64,000 bases of DNA from Marinomonas maritima (GTDB lineage: Bacteria; Pseudomonadota; Gammaproteobacteria; Pseudomonadales; Marinomonadaceae), in NCBI RefSeq assembly GCF_024435075.2, contig NZ_JAMZEG020000001.1, forward strand, positions 62,001-126,000. Direction: 5' to 3'. Every line of letters begins with the position of its first letter. Position 1 is the stretch's first letter. The notes under the pieces are model-generated. The model searched no databases. It was given only the letters and a program-made list of their open reading frames with translations, and had not been told where the DNA came from. This document shows, in pieces, positions 35,859 to 43,992 of this stretch. The translations under genes were made by a program, and so were the position numbers.

Positions 35859-36710
35859 TCAATCCTTTGTTTTATGGATATAAAAAGAAAATCGTGGTCG
35901 TTGGGTCATCGGGTGTTCGTCAATGACGGTTTCCACGTCAAAAACTTGTTTAATTTGTTGTTCGGTAAACACGTGACTTGGCGGCGCGAAATCCTGCATT
36001 TTACCTGCTTTCATCACCAGCACACGATCAGCGTAAGCCGCAGCAAGGGATAAATCGTGCAAAGAGACAATCACGGTACAAGGCAGGCTGGCGAGCAGCT
36101 CTAAGACTTCGAGTTGATGACGAATATCGAGGTGGTTAGTTGGCTCGTCTAAAATCAGCACATCCGGACATTGCACTAATGCGCGCGCAATCATCACGCG
36201 CTGGCGTTCACCACCTGATAGCGAGTCAAAAGCACGGTCAGCAAGATGACCCACGTCTAAAAGTGCTAAGGCATTTTCGATAATCTGAATGTCATCCGCG
36301 GAACGTTTCCAGCTGGTCGACATTGGCGTTAGGCCAATTTCAGCCATTTCAAACACGCTTAAGCCGAATTCTGCACCAGTGTCTTGCAATACAGTGGCAA
36401 TACGTTGTGCACACTGGCGCGCTGAAAGCGACCAAATATCCTGCCCATCAAGCAATACTTGCCCCGACGACGGTTTGTTCACTCGATAAAGACAGCGCAG
36501 TAAACTGGTTTTTCCTGAACCATTTGGCCCGACCACTGCGACAAACTCTCCTGCCTTGACGATGACATCAACAGGTTCTAGCAAAGGCTTGTCACGGTAA
36601 GGCGACCACGCCACGTTATTCAGCTGCATGCTGGCGGGCTGGCAACTGGAAAAGTAGGCAGCGTCATCGTGAGGATGGCTATTGGATGGGGGAAGTACGT
36701 TGCTCTTCAA
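35859..36710 (-). CDS. FecE/BtuD-type ABC ATPase
   Basis: 283 residues from a TTG at 36710; the next in-frame ATG is at 36629 (MQLNNVAWSPYRDKPLL), where the ATPase fold begins, so the first 27 residues are uncertain. Walker A is GPNGSGKTS, signature LSGGERQR, Walker B LILDEP, H-loop SLHDLS. A weak GGAA lies upstream of the TTG. First gene of the operon; the Zur box edge is 26 bp upstream of the TTG. Confidence 0.88.
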   Translation of the reverse strand: MKSNVLPPSNSHPHDDAAYFSSCQPASMQLNNVAWSPYRDKPLLEPVDVIVKAGEFVAVVGPNGSGKTSLLRCLYRVNKPSSGQVLLDGQDIWSLSARQCAQRIATVLQDTGAEFGLSVFEMAEIGLTPMSTSWKRSADDIQIIENALALLDVGHLADRAFDSLSGGERQRVMIARALVQCPDVLILDEPTNHLDIRHQLEVLELLASLPCTVIVSLHDLSLAAAYADRVLVMKAGKMQDFAPPSHVFTEQQIKQVFDVETVIDEHPMTQRPRFSFYIHKTKD

Positions 36711-36735
36711 GGTAAAACAGGTTCCGCTGATTAGT

Positions 36736-36756
36736 AAATGTTATAATATAACATTT
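36736..36756. promoter_or_regulatory. Zur box in promoter of FecBCD-type operon
   Basis: Perfect 10-1-10 palindrome with arms AAATGTTATA and TATAACATTT. This is essentially the core of the gammaproteobacterial Zur consensus as known from E. coli znu. It overlaps a TATAAT-like -10 on both strands and would block the leftward ATPase-binding protein-permease operon when zinc is sufficient; the small rightward ORF at 36802 could share it. Confidence 0.85.
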
Positions 36757-36801
36757 CGATCATTAAGTGCCATCCTTCTTTATTTTATTGACTAGAATGG
36801 C

Positions 36802-36993
36802 ATGAAAAAAGCACTTAAATACGCCGCAAACTATACGGAACAGGGTGGGTATGAACAAGGTGTGTTAGTGGGGGAATTTTCACCTTCACATGTGAGAATT
36901 GAATACAGCGGAGTAAGAAGGTTTGCTCAAATAACTAAGAGGTTATTTGAGCTTCTTGAGCAAACCTCTAAATTGATCATAAGTGAGTCCTAG
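36802..36993 (+). CDS. Possible small protein, 63 aa, next to the Zur box
   Basis: Unrecognised. Starts MKKALKYAANYTEQGGYEQG and has a short beta-like segment (SPSHVRIEYSG) and a helical C-terminus. The ATG is 46 bp from the Zur palindrome, so it could be Zur-controlled, but no Shine-Dalgarno is seen and its last 50 bases overlap the end of pspF on the opposite strand. Either a real small gene or chance ORF. Confidence 0.3.
   Translation: MKKALKYAANYTEQGGYEQGVLVGEFSPSHVRIEYSGVRRFAQITKRLFELLEQTSKLIISES
36925..36952. terminator. Hairpin at the 3' end of pspF
   Basis: Perfect 11-bp arms GCTCAAATAAC and GTTATTTGAGC around loop TAAGAG, overlapping the pspF stop. An alternative outer pairing (GTTTGCTCAA at 36921 with TTGAGCAAAC at 36956) uses part of the same sequence. 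No T-run follows. Confidence 0.5.
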
Positions 36994-37953
36994 TGATTGA
37001 GCGGCTAGTCGTTGGTTGTGTTGATTTTCATTAAGAGCTTGCTGAATTAAGTGTTGTTGCAGTTGAAAGGTCTGCTCTTTCAGGCTTAAAGAGGAATTAA
37101 GGGAAAAGCCAGACGGTTTTGATTCTATTGTGTTTGCCTGTGGGGCTTGTTTATAGGCGAGGCTGTCGCTTGCTTCTTCATTTACACGAGTAAAAGGATT
37201 GATTACGATTTTCTCAACGGGATCGACTTGGAAGCCGCAGCGATAAACCGAGCGTTCAGTAACATTTTTTAGCTCTCGGATGTTGCCTGGCCAATCATAA
37301 TTTTTTAATGACGTTAGGGCTTTAGGGCTAAATCCTTGGAAGTATTCCCAGCCCAGCTCAGTGCTAAGCTTCACGGCAAAGAAATTAGCTAATTCTTCTA
37401 TGTCTTCTTTTCTATCTCGTAATGGCGGAACTTGAATGACATCAAACGTAAGACGGTCGAGTAGGTCTGTACGAAATTCGCCTTGTTCGCTCAGGGTCGG
37501 TAAATTTGCGTTAGTTGCCGCGACAATTCGAACGTCAACTCGTTGAGTTTTAGCGCTGCCGAGGCGTTCGAACTCACCATATTCAATGAGTCGTAACAGC
37601 TTTTCTTGTACTCGTAATGACATGGTGCCAAGTTCATCGAGGAATAAGGTGCCGCCATCTGCACGTTCGAATCGACCTTGATATCCTTTGGTGGCGCCAG
37701 TAAAAGCGCCTGCGTCATGACCAAACAATTCACTCTCCATCAAGCTGTCACTAATGGCTGCGCAGTTGATGCTAATAAAAGGCTGATCCCAACGAGGCGA
37801 TAAATAATGCAACCGCTCTGCGATGAGCTCTTTGCCGCTGCCTCGTTCACCACAGATCAAGATAGGTCGATTAATTTCTGCCAGAATCGAGGCATGATCA
37901 AGTGCATCAGCCAGAGCTTGAGAGCTACCAATGACTCTTTGGTTGTTTTTCAT
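36943..37953 (-). CDS. pspF: Phage shock protein operon activator PspF
   Basis: 336 residues. A sigma-54 AAA+ activator that lacks any N-terminal sensory domain, the hallmark of PspF: the AAA+ domain begins at once (VIGSSQALADALDHA; Walker A GERGSGKE), with an intact GAFTGA loop and WPGNIREL. A linker leads to a C-terminal Fis HTH (NQRLAAQSLGLTYDQFRGLL). Divergent from pspA, which has a sigma-54 promoter; PspA normally inhibits PspF by direct binding until membrane stress. Confidence 0.95.
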   Translation of the reverse strand: MKNNQRVIGSSQALADALDHASILAEINRPILICGERGSGKELIAERLHYLSPRWDQPFISINCAAISDSLMESELFGHDAGAFTGATKGYQGRFERADGGTLFLDELGTMSLRVQEKLLRLIEYGEFERLGSAKTQRVDVRIVAATNANLPTLSEQGEFRTDLLDRLTFDVIQVPPLRDRKEDIEELANFFAVKLSTELGWEYFQGFSPKALTSLKNYDWPGNIRELKNVTERSVYRCGFQVDPVEKIVINPFTRVNEEASDSLAYKQAPQANTIESKPSGFSLNSSLSLKEQTFQLQQHLIQQALNENQHNQRLAAQSLGLTYDQFRGLLKKLK

Positions 37954-38020
37954 AAGATTGTCGCTTGTTCTTTATATGGTTGGTTTATTTTGCCAAATTT
38001 ATACGGTTAAAAATACTAAG

Positions 38021-38041
38021 TAATGGTTAGTTTAACCATTA
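38021..38041. promoter_or_regulatory. Candidate PspF upstream activator dyad
   Basis: Perfect inverted repeat TAATGGTTA/TAACCATTA with three central bases, about 65-85 bp upstream of the pspA -24 element and 70 bp from the pspF start, suited to PspF binding and pspF autoregulation. Confidence 0.6.
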
Positions 38042-38103
38042 AAAATTAATCGGATAGCGCTAATAAAACAATAAAGTCATAATAATCATAAGGTTATCGA
38101 ATT

Positions 38104-38119
38104 TGGCATGAATACTGTA
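38104..38119 (+). promoter_or_regulatory. Sigma-54 promoter of pspABC
   Basis: TGGCATGAATACTGTA aligns with the -24/-12 consensus with GG in place and GT where GC is usual. The E. coli pspA promoter has the same kind of TTGTA -12 element. 50 bp upstream of the pspA ATG. Confidence 0.8.
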
Positions 38120-38168
38120 ATAGCAAGAGTAGAAGCTCATCAATTGCATATGAAAAGGAAATAAAACC

Positions 38169-38840
38169 ATGGGTATTTTTTCAAGAATGACGGACATTAT
38201 TAATAGCAACTTAACCTCGTTGCTGGATAAAGCCGAAGACCCCAAAAAAATGATTCGAATGATGATTCAAGAAATGGAAGAGACATTAGTCGAAGTGCGC
38301 TCTAGCTCTGCTCGTGTGATTGCTGATCGTAAAACCACAGGACGTCGTTTGGAGCGTATGCGCAGCGAAGCAAAAGAGTGGGAAAGTAAAGCTATGCTGG
38401 CGATCAATAAAGGACGTGAAGACCTAGCCCGAGCAGCGTTGTCGGAAAAGCAGCAGATAGAAAAAGAAATAGAAGCCATAGATAAAGAATTGTCTGCTTT
38501 GGATGAACACCTTGAGCATTTGAATGAAGAAGTCGGGCAGTTACAAATTAAATTAAATGATGCCAAAGCCAAGCAAAAAGGCATGTTGTTACGTCAATCC
38601 AGCGTAGAAAGTCGTATGCGTGTGAAGCGTCAGAATCATAAAGAAGCATTAGACGATGCTTTTGATAAATTTGAACGTTTTGAGCGTCGTGTTGATAGCT
38701 TAGAAGGTCAACTTGAATCTATGGATATCGGCATGCAACCAAAAGCAGATTTGAAGTCACAAATTGACGCTTTGGCGGAAGATGACGGTATCAATGATGA
38801 GTTGGCTCGTTTGAAAGAACAAATGACTAAGACCAACTAA
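38169..38840 (+). CDS. pspA: Phage shock protein A
   Basis: 223 residues, the standard PspA length (ESCRT-III/Vipp1 superfamily). The N-terminal amphipathic helix MGIFSRMTDIINSNLTSLLDKAEDP is followed by long coiled-coil helices over 25-190. Expected peripheral inner-membrane oligomer that maintains proton motive force and restrains PspF. First gene of pspABC. Confidence 0.97.
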   Translation: MGIFSRMTDIINSNLTSLLDKAEDPKKMIRMMIQEMEETLVEVRSSSARVIADRKTTGRRLERMRSEAKEWESKAMLAINKGREDLARAALSEKQQIEKEIEAIDKELSALDEHLEHLNEEVGQLQIKLNDAKAKQKGMLLRQSSVESRMRVKRQNHKEALDDAFDKFERFERRVDSLEGQLESMDIGMQPKADLKSQIDALAEDDGINDELARLKEQMTKTN

Positions 38841-38879
38841 GCTGAATCTGTATCCGTTGATAGGAAAAGGAATTGCACT

Positions 38880-39128
38880 ATGAGTATGGCTGTATTTTTG
38901 TTTGTCCCTACCATCATTTTTATGTCGGTAGTGGCGCCTATTTGGTTGTTGCTGCATTACCGAAGTAAGAACCGGGCTGTAAAGGGGTTGGATGAAGGTG
39001 ATAAACGTGAATTAGAGTCTTTATTAATGCAGGCTGATAAATTGACCGATCGCGTACAAGCATTAGAAAAAATTTTAGATGTGGAAAGCCCTGATTGGCG
39101 TAGTAGAGACAATGATGAGTACCGATGA
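38880..39128 (+). CDS. pspB: Phage shock protein B
   Basis: 82 residues: one N-terminal membrane helix (VFLFVPTIIFMSVVAPIWLLLHY) and a coiled-coil tail with leucine heptads (ESLLMQADKLTDRVQALEKIL). With PspC it senses membrane stress and relieves PspA inhibition of PspF. Confidence 0.95.
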   Translation: MSMAVFLFVPTIIFMSVVAPIWLLLHYRSKNRAVKGLDEGDKRELESLLMQADKLTDRVQALEKILDVESPDWRSRDNDEYR

Positions 39129-39176
39129 CCTTTGGGTAGTTGAGCAACAGGAGATTAGTCAGTTAAGAGGAATAAA

Positions 39177-39626
39177 ATGATGAAAGATAAAATAAAAGAA
39201 AGTATCAAAGCCAAAAAGTCTCATGGGTGGGATTTGAACTTATATCGTAATAAGAAAAAAGATTACTTGGGTGGAGTATGTGCTGGCTTAGCAGACCATT
39301 TTGATGTCGATGCATGGGTAGTAAGGCTTTTCACCTTTGGTGGCTTTTTATTTCTTGGTGGTTTTGTAGTGATTGCTTATATCGCGCTTTGGTGGTTTTT
39401 GGATGTTCGCCCAAAAGGAGAAGATGGGTACGAATACGAATACGATGAGCGTCAACAAAGTTATCGACCAAAGAAAATGTTCAAGTACGCTGATAGTGCG
39501 AACTCAAGATTACGTCGCGCTAAAGAAAAATTGGATGATGCGGCGAGACGAGTTACTGAGATGGAACGTCATGTCACTTCCAAAAAATTTGATCTAGACC
39601 GCGAGTTCTCAAAAATTAGGGACTAA
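39177..39626 (+). CDS. pspC: Phage shock protein C
   Basis: 149 residues. PspC domain at about 20-80 (LYRNKKKDYLGGVCAGLADHF, then hydrophobic VVRLFTFGGFLFLGGFVVIAYIALWWFL) and a charged C-terminal helix (RLRRAKEKLDDAARRVTEMERHV). AAGAGG precedes tandem ATG codons at 39177/39180. Confidence 0.95.
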   Translation: MMKDKIKESIKAKKSHGWDLNLYRNKKKDYLGGVCAGLADHFDVDAWVVRLFTFGGFLFLGGFVVIAYIALWWFLDVRPKGEDGYEYEYDERQQSYRPKKMFKYADSANSRLRRAKEKLDDAARRVTEMERHVTSKKFDLDREFSKIRD

Positions 39627-39659
39627 TCTTTAATCTGTGCAAATAAGGAGGGTTGGTAA

Positions 39660-39842
39660 ATGCAGATAAAAAATTCTTTTTTCCTCTTATTGTTGGGAAA
39701 TACCTGTCTCTATCTGGATGCCGTATTTGCTTTTTTTTTGGCCGTGACGATGAATTGTTTGCTAGTGTTGTTATTGAATATCCCTGTTGTTGTGATTTTA
39801 TATAGTCTGGGACGCTTACTATCGAAGCGACTTTATATTTGA
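39660..39842 (+). CDS. Small membrane protein, PspD-position
   Basis: 60 residues, almost wholly hydrophobic with two membrane spans (FFLLLLGNTCLYLDAVFAFFLAV, LLVLLLNIPVVVILYSLGRLL). AAGGAGGG 8 bp before the ATG is a strong ribosome site, so it is probably translated as the fourth gene of the psp operon. It takes the place of pspD, but similarity to E. coli PspD cannot be claimed from reading alone. Confidence 0.65.
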   Translation: MQIKNSFFLLLLGNTCLYLDAVFAFFLAVTMNCLLVLLLNIPVVVILYSLGRLLSKRLYI

Positions 39843-40044
39843 AATAAAAGATTGGGGGAAAAATAGCTAGCAGACTGTTTTTTTAAATTGTCTGGCGGAT
39901 ACGAAATTCATGGAAAGTCCGCAAGATACCACACTATTTAGATCGTTTAATCTTTCACTTAAAACCCCAAAAAACATCGGTCTATTGTGGTTTTTAGCAG
40001 AAATAGACGGATGGTTTTAATTGCTTAACTAATACTTGACCAAG

Positions 40045-41664
40045 TTACACCGTAAAGCGTTTTACTTGATCGGCCAGCTCATCCGAATTGGTTAACGTTT
40101 CTTGAACTGAATGACTGATACGTCTAGATATTTCTAGCACTTCTTTTGACATTGAGGACAAACTCGACAGATTCTCATTAATCTGGTCGGTTACCTTACT
40201 CTGTTCTTCTGTCGCACTGGCTGTTTGCGCGGTGAAGTCGTAAATACGACCAGCCGATTGTTTAACAAAAGTAATGGATTCCTTGGTTTTTTGCGACAAA
40301 GAAACACTGGAACCTGCCATGTTGACGCTATCTGTGATGGCAGATACCGCATTACTCACACCGGACTGAAGGTCGTTGATCATCTTTTGAATGTCTTCGG
40401 TAGACGCCTGAGTTTTACTGGCTAGTTCGCGAACTTCGTCAGCAACAACGGCAAAACCTCGGCCTTGTTCGCCCGCTCTTGCTGCCTCAATAGCTGCGTT
40501 TAGCGCGAGCAAATTGGTTTGTTCAGAAATGCCAAGAATCACATCCAATACAGAGGCGATTTTATCAGACCGTTCTGATAGCTGACTGATGACAGACGCT
40601 GCGTTGTTAATCTGATTTGCAAGGCTGTCCAGTTGTTGAATTGAATTGTTGAGTTGTTCGACGCCATCGTCTGCGCAGCGGCTAAGGGATTCGACTTCTT
40701 CCACCGTGCTGGCTGCATTGTGTGCGACTTCTCGAGTTGCCCCTCCCATTTCTTCAACGGCGGTCACAATAAAGTCGAGAGATTGGTGTTGGCGCTCACT
40801 TAACTTAGCAGATGTTGTTGCAGATTCACCTAAGCCATGCATTTCTTGTCGGATGTGCTCACAACCCACTCTCACTTCGCCTATTAAACGCCCAAGTTTG
40901 GCAACAAAGCCATCTAGCTCTCGGCTTAGCTCGCCGGTTTCATCTCTTTTTGTGCTATTGATTCGGCGGGTAAGGTCACCATCGCCCGCGCTGATCTCAT
41001 GTACACCAAGGGTGACACGTTTAATGGCTCTGGATATGTTACGAGGCGCAAACCACGCCAGAGATATGCTGGCGATGAGTACAATGACCGCCAAAATGGC
41101 GACGATAATTTTAAATTCGTTGGCAAAAAGATCAATTCGTTCTTTTTCATGTGCAGCATGTTCAGCGATTAACTCTTCTGAATGTTCATATAAGGATCTC
41201 AGATTAATAAAGTCTGTTTGGTTGGCACCCACAAAACTGATCATAGCGGTATTAGTGTTGCCTTGTTTTACCATATCTATAATTTCTAAGCTGCGCGAAT
41301 GCCAGCTGCTATAACTGCTATCAAAATCTGTGAGAAAGTTCGTAATCTCTGGAATGTCAGTAGTCAGCTTGCGAAACTGCTGCATCCGGTCATGGGCGTG
41401 TTGAGCATTGGATAAAATAGTGCCTTCAAGAGAAGAATCTGATAATACTTCTTTTGCAAATACAAATGTGGCCAATGCCAGCCGAGATTGGTACAGGTCT
41501 CTGTCTGCATTTTGTACCAAGGCCGTGCCGTGAGCGTACTTACCTATGCTGTTTTGGAGATAACCCACTAGTGCTTCTGCAGCGATCACCACGACCAAAA
41601 AAATCAACGCTAACCCGCCAAAAGCAATGGTGTAGCGTCCTCTTATCGTATGAAATATACCCAT
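40045..41664 (-). CDS. Methyl-accepting chemotaxis protein
   Basis: 539 residues from ATG 41664 ([17 protein letters not shown]), chosen because AGGA lies about 8 bp upstream and the first membrane helix then starts near residue 13; a longer reading to 41802 adds a basic tail without a ribosome site. TM1 about 13-35, periplasmic helical ligand domain to about 190, TM2 ([20 protein letters not shown]), HAMP, then the MCP signalling hairpin with [20 protein letters not shown] and DEVRELA. No pentapeptide receptor-modification tail is seen. Signals to CheA/CheW elsewhere; ligand unknown. Confidence 0.92.
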   Translation of the reverse strand: MGIFHTIRGRYTIAFGGLALIFLVVVIAAEALVGYLQNSIGKYAHGTALVQNADRDLYQSRLALATFVFAKEVLSDSSLEGTILSNAQHAHDRMQQFRKLTTDIPEITNFLTDFDSSYSSWHSRSLEIIDMVKQGNTNTAMISFVGANQTDFINLRSLYEHSEELIAEHAAHEKERIDLFANEFKIIVAILAVIVLIASISLAWFAPRNISRAIKRVTLGVHEISAGDGDLTRRINSTKRDETGELSRELDGFVAKLGRLIGEVRVGCEHIRQEMHGLGESATTSAKLSERQHQSLDFIVTAVEEMGGATREVAHNAASTVEEVESLSRCADDGVEQLNNSIQQLDSLANQINNAASVISQLSERSDKIASVLDVILGISEQTNLLALNAAIEAARAGEQGRGFAVVADEVRELASKTQASTEDIQKMINDLQSGVSNAVSAITDSVNMAGSSVSLSQKTKESITFVKQSAGRIYDFTAQTASATEEQSKVTDQINENLSSLSSMSKEVLEISRRISHSVQETLTNSDELADQVKRFTV

Positions 41665-41969
41665 AATATAATCCTGATTTAAACGGTTCTTGTATATTGA
41701 AATGACTTGCCTTCCTTTGCTATACAACCGCCTTTCGTCGAAAAATATGGATAAGGCAATAGCGACTTTATATAAAATGGCACCAGACTTACTAATCCGC
41801 AAGTAAGCCTATAAAGGTTAATTGATCAAGTGGTTAATTGTTTAAATCAGTTAAATCGCTTTGATAAAGAGTACGAGGTGGCTTCAAATCCACCTTTAAA
41901 AGTAGTCGATAGGGATAACGTCGATATACGAAGTAATACACAGCATGTGATTGTTTTCACATGAAAAAA
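41665..41969. other. Non-coding gap upstream of chemoreceptor
   Basis: About 300 bp without a gene. A small hairpin GGTGG-loop-CCACC lies at 41877-41894. The chemoreceptor promoter should be in the first 100 bp; no clear sigma-70 or sigma-28 element was recognised. Confidence 0.4.
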
Positions 41970-42587
41970 TTAAAGCGTAGAGTGCGTTATAGGAAGGTAC
42001 CAATTGAGTGCTTTGATGGTGTTAATCCAGCGTTGAACATGAGGATAATTTAATAAATCATAAGCACCGCCTTCTTCCGCCACATGGGTGTAAGGAAACA
42101 AACAAATGTCTGCTAGCGTGAGGGTGTTACCAGTCAAAAAATCCTGTGTAGACAAGGTGTCATCCATGAGTTGCAGCGCGACATTACCTTGCTGAATTCG
42201 ATCTGGCAGCATTTGTGTTTTTAGATCTGTCATGGCGTTGTGTGTCAGCCAAAAACGTGGCGACGCAATGTTTGGTTCGTGGCTGTATTGCTCCCAAAAT
42301 AACCATTGATGCACCTTGGCTTTTTGGATTAGATCACTTGGTAATAGCGGAGATTGATGTGCTTCTGCCAAGTACAAAAGCACCGCGTTGCTTTCGCTCA
42401 AACATTGTCCATCATCCAGTTCTAAAACAGGAATTTTACCGTTTGGATTCATCGCCAAAAAAGCGTCGGTGTGTGTTTCGCCCTTCGTGATGTCGTATTC
42501 CTTTAATGTGACTTTTAAGCCTAAAAAAGCACATAACAAACGAATTTTATAACCGTTACCGGAAGGTAAAAAATCGTGCAAAATCAT
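41970..42587 (-). CDS. Glutathione S-transferase family protein
   Basis: 205 residues from the second of tandem ATG codons (42590/42587) because AAGGAG lies 6 bp before it. Thioredoxin-like N-terminal domain with NPNGKIPVLELDDG (cis-Pro) and ESNAVLLYLAE (GSH gamma-Glu contact Glu-Ser), then an all-helical C-terminal domain with TLADICLFPYTH. Likely cytoplasmic GST of the beta/theta-like type; substrate unknown. The N-terminal Ser/Tyr region reads FLPSGNGYKIR, so the catalytic residue is probably Ser. Confidence 0.9.
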   Translation of the reverse strand: MILHDFLPSGNGYKIRLLCAFLGLKVTLKEYDITKGETHTDAFLAMNPNGKIPVLELDDGQCLSESNAVLLYLAEAHQSPLLPSDLIQKAKVHQWLFWEQYSHEPNIASPRFWLTHNAMTDLKTQMLPDRIQQGNVALQLMDDTLSTQDFLTGNTLTLADICLFPYTHVAEEGGAYDLLNYPHVQRWINTIKALNWYLPITHSTL

Positions 42588-42898
42588 CATCAGCTCCTTG
42601 TGATCTTGTGGAATAAACGTGCTTGATGATCTTCCCTCAATCCGCCCTGATAAAAAAGCCAAATTAATTGATGGCACACACAAGGTTTCCTGATGGATAG
42701 AAAAACGAAAAAATATACAGGGCTATTAGAACGCTGATTGCAGGGCAGTTCATCGCCGAAAAATCGATATTGGCTGTCGCCGTGAACTGGCTCTGACGGT
42801 TCCTCTAGCTGGACAAAATGTATAGATATTTTCGCTGCTAAATTTTTGGAGTATCTGATACTTTATGTGCTTTACTGATAATTATTTTTTTCGAGAGA
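42588..42898. other. Divergent intergenic region, GST and DJ-1-like genes
   Basis: About 310 bp. Contains a loose inverted repeat CAGTTCA...TGAACTG (near 42746-42827 region) and AT-rich promoter-like DNA before 42899. No defined element can be supported. Confidence 0.3.
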
Positions 42899-43489
42899 AT
42901 GAAACTCATGAATATTGGAATTTATCTTTACCATAACGCAGAGGTGCTGGATTTTTCTGGTCCATTTGAGGTGTTTTCTACGGCGTCTCGTGTTTGCCAA
43001 AACGATGAACCTTTTAATGTGTTTTTGATTGGTGAATCAGGTGAAACGATTATCGCTAGAGCTGGCTATAAAGTGGTTCCTGACTACGGTTTCGACAATC
43101 ATCCGAATATTGATGTGTTGGTCGTTGTAGGTGGTGACCACACTGAAGAGATAAATAAAGTGCATGTAATAGATTGGATCCATCAGCAGGCTAAAAAAGC
43201 GAGCTTGGTTGCTTCTGTCTGCACAGGCGCTTTTCTATTGGCGAAAGCGGAAGTACTACAGTCACAAAGAGTGACCACACACTGGGAAGATATCGCTGAT
43301 CTGAAAGCAATGTTTACAACACTAGATGTAATAGAAAATGTACGCTGGGTCGATGCAGGCGACATAATTACTTCTGCTGGTATTTCTGCAGGAATTGATA
43401 TGAGCTTACATATTGTTAGTAAGCTTCATAGTCTAGATCTCGCAGAGAAAACGGCTCGCCAAATGGATTTCGATTGGACTAAATCCTAG
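42899..43489 (+). CDS. DJ-1/PfpI-family protein
   Basis: 196 residues of the class-I glutamine-amidotransferase-like fold. The nucleophile elbow is ASVCTGAFLLAKA near residue 103 (Cys), with VVVGGDH near 80 and a THWED loop near 125 where the His could partner. This arrangement (ending GISAGIDMSLHIV) is like the N-terminal domain of AraC-type GATase1 regulators and isonitrile hydratase-like proteins, but no DNA-binding domain follows. Start at 42899 or 42908. Two bases separate it from the convergent ABM gene. Activity unknown. Confidence 0.85.
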   Translation: MKLMNIGIYLYHNAEVLDFSGPFEVFSTASRVCQNDEPFNVFLIGESGETIIARAGYKVVPDYGFDNHPNIDVLVVVGGDHTEEINKVHVIDWIHQQAKKASLVASVCTGAFLLAKAEVLQSQRVTTHWEDIADLKAMFTTLDVIENVRWVDAGDIITSAGISAGIDMSLHIVSKLHSLDLAEKTARQMDFDWTKS

Positions 43490-43490
43490 T

Positions 43491-43769
43491 TTAGTCACCT
43501 GTAACCGTATAAAATCGCTCTACGTTCTTAGTTACTTTGCCCCATTGAGACGCCTGAACTCTTGCTTGGTGTTTCTCAAAGGCGGTTTTGTCGGCAAATT
43601 CCTCGTACACATCAAATCGATGCCGGTTTTTGGCATCTCTTGTTACTGTGAAGACCAAACATCCTGACTCTTGATGAGTTAGGATGATGTGATTTGGTAG
43701 TTCACGTAATACGGTTTCTAGATCTTCCGCTGGTACTTCAATGTGTCCGTTTAAGGTGACTTTTGACAT
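43491..43769 (-). CDS. Antibiotic biosynthesis monooxygenase (ABM) domain protein
   Basis: 92 residues, dimeric ferredoxin-like ABM fold: ILTHQESGCLVFTVTRD, then RFDVYEEFADKTAFEKHQ, typical of YgiN/quinol monooxygenase-like small proteins. Cytoplasmic; substrate cannot be predicted. Downstream of the interrupted GNAT gene on the same strand (27 bp), so it may be the last gene of a DMT-GNAT-ABM transcription unit now split by the IS element. Confidence 0.85.
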   Translation of the reverse strand: MSKVTLNGHIEVPAEDLETVLRELPNHIILTHQESGCLVFTVTRDAKNRHRFDVYEEFADKTAFEKHQARVQASQWGKVTKNVERFYTVTGD

Positions 43770-43983
43770 GCTAAAAGTGCTCTATTTATTCAAGGTTTAA
43801 TCAAGATCATACACCATATAAGTGACGGAAAAAGGCAGATGCTCAAAGTGTTTGGTATCGCCTTTTATGAAGCCAAGTTGTTCGTACCAATCCTGCAATT
43901 TAGTGTGTTCGCCGATCACGCCAATGCTGATGAATTTGAGCTGGTCGGCTTTAGCCTGTGTAACAATATGTGCTACGAGTTGG

Positions 43984-43992
43984 GATCCGATG
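43984..43992. repeat. Left 9-bp target-site duplication
   Basis: GATCCGATG directly abuts the left inverted repeat; the identical copy is at 45316-45324. Nine base pairs is the size made by IS10-type IS4-family transposition. Confidence 0.93.

Noticed and set aside
40646..41314. 222-codon rightward ORF inside the chemoreceptor gene
   Set aside because: Antisense shadow (Ser/Cys/Arg-rich) of a clear MCP; not a gene.
41876..41895. tRNA T-arm-like hairpin (GGTGG, TTCAAATC-like loop, CCACC)
   Set aside because: The loop is eight rather than seven bases and no acceptor or anticodon arms can be built around it; not a tRNA or an attachment site I can support.
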